DNA of 6,919 bases from Deltaproteobacteria bacterium. Lineage in GTDB: Bacteria; Desulfobacterota; DSM-4660; Desulfatiglandales; Desulfatiglandaceae. The notes beneath the pieces were generated by a model. The model was not told the DNA's origin. It worked only from the letters and a program-made list of their open reading frames with translations, and did not search any database. The DNA is taken from the NCBI GenBank assembly GCA_018644785.1, contig JABGPV010000257.1, positions 1 through 6,919 of the forward strand, read 5' to 3'. Shown one piece after another: positions 6,370 through 6,919 of the stretch (position 1 is its first letter; every line of letters starts with the position of its first letter). The translations under genes were made by a program, and so were the position numbers.

Positions 6370-6919
6370 CTAAAATTGGCGATTGTAGACAATGCCGTCT
6401 ATTTTCCCGCCGTCACGGGTGATGGCCTCAACACTCTCTGTTATCTGGTCTGATGAGGTCCGTTTGTCCTGAACCACCATGACCACCATGTCGCAGGTGA
6501 AGGATAAAAAAACCGGGTCCACATTATTTCTGTTTTTGTTGAGTACCGGCGATGAGTCCATGAGGATCAGATCGTATGCCGCTCTCATTTCCTGAAACAT
6601 GTTTTCCATAAAATCCGGCGTAATTTTAAGGTATAGTTCGTTGTCCCAGCCGCCGGCTGTGATCACCTTTAATTCAGAAAATCCCGTATCCTTGACAGCT
6701 TCCTGCCAGCTTAAAGAACCTGAAACCAATTCCGTAAAGCCCTGCTCCCGCTCCAGACCGAAAGGGATGTGGAGTTGCGGTCTGCGCATGTTTAAATCCA
6801 CCAGCAGGGTTTTCATCTTTGTGAAATAGGCGATATTGAAACCGAGCAGGCTGATCAAAAAAGTATTCCCGGCGTCGTCATGGGGGGTGACAAACACAAC
6901 AGTTTTTTCATTCGTTTTT
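6370..6919 (-). CDS. CpsD/BY-kinase-like ATPase, C-terminal part (5' end outside window), degenerate Walker A
   Basis: The frame runs to the window edge with 182 residues visible, and the GTG at 6897 is internal. The fold is that of capsular tyrosine-kinase/ParA-type ATPases. VVFVTPHDDAGNTFL stands where Walker A should be, TLLVDLNMRRPQL (37-49) is Walker A', and YDLILMDSSPVL (115-126) is Walker B. In the Walker A position the usual GKT/GKS is GNT, so the nucleotide-binding lysine is replaced by asparagine at visible residue 18. The protein ends NRQF shortly after the last core strand, with no C-terminal tyrosine cluster. Partner genes usually encode the Wzz-like activator, and one follows directly (5158-6255). 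It may be a pseudokinase or a regulatory ATPase-like subunit rather than an active kinase. Which part of the N-terminus is missing is unknown. Confidence 0.87.
   Translation of the reverse strand, partial: KTNEKTVVFVTPHDDAGNTFLISLLGFNIAYFTKMKTLLVDLNMRRPQLHIPFGLEREQGFTELVSGSLSWQEAVKDTGFSELKVITAGGWDNELYLKITPDFMENMFQEMRAAYDLILMDSSPVLNKNRNNVDPVFLSFTCDMVVMVVQDKRTSSDQITESVEAITRDGGKIDGIVYNRQF

Overview
The window looks like chromosomal DNA from a Gram-negative bacterium. Both cut ends carry envelope or exopolysaccharide genes and the middle carries accessory genes. The outer-membrane barrel, two lipoproteins, the chain-length determinant with a ParA/BY-kinase-like partner, the stand-alone four-helix-bundle gene and the Rpn protein with nonapeptide repeats together suggest Desulfobacterota (former Deltaproteobacteria). 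That placement is an inference from gene types, not from a marker gene.

Left part, plus strand: the 3' end of an outer-membrane beta-barrel gene (1-666), then a four-helix-bundle (23S rRNA intervening-sequence family) gene at 779-1159, then an Rpn-type PD-(D/E)XK nuclease/transposase-like gene at 1338-2186. The four-helix-bundle gene is enclosed by a 25-position imperfect inverted repeat whose inner ends touch its start and stop codons, so it reads as an IVS-like cassette outside rRNA.

Right part, minus strand, in transcription order: a CpsD/BY-kinase-like ATPase cut by the window end (6370-6919) with a degenerate Walker A motif, a Wzz/GumC-type chain-length determinant (5158-6255), a DUF4156-like lipoprotein with two kinds of cysteine repeats (4274-4996), and an OmpA-family lipoprotein with thrombospondin type 3 repeats (2284-4050). 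The two strands converge at about 2187-2283. The lipoprotein gene at 4274-4996 has its own exact-consensus sigma-70 promoter (TTGACA-N17-TATAAT, minus strand, 5110-5138), so it is probably not just a downstream member of the polysaccharide operon.

Functional reading: the ATPase and chain-length protein form a split Wzc-like inner-membrane pair for polysaccharide chain-length control or export. The barrel at the left edge may be an outer-membrane part of the same kind of locus. The OmpA lipoprotein would tether the outer membrane to peptidoglycan. The two central plus-strand genes are accessory and are not obviously linked to the envelope genes. I saw no tRNA, rRNA, CRISPR array, insertion-sequence transposase or replication origin.
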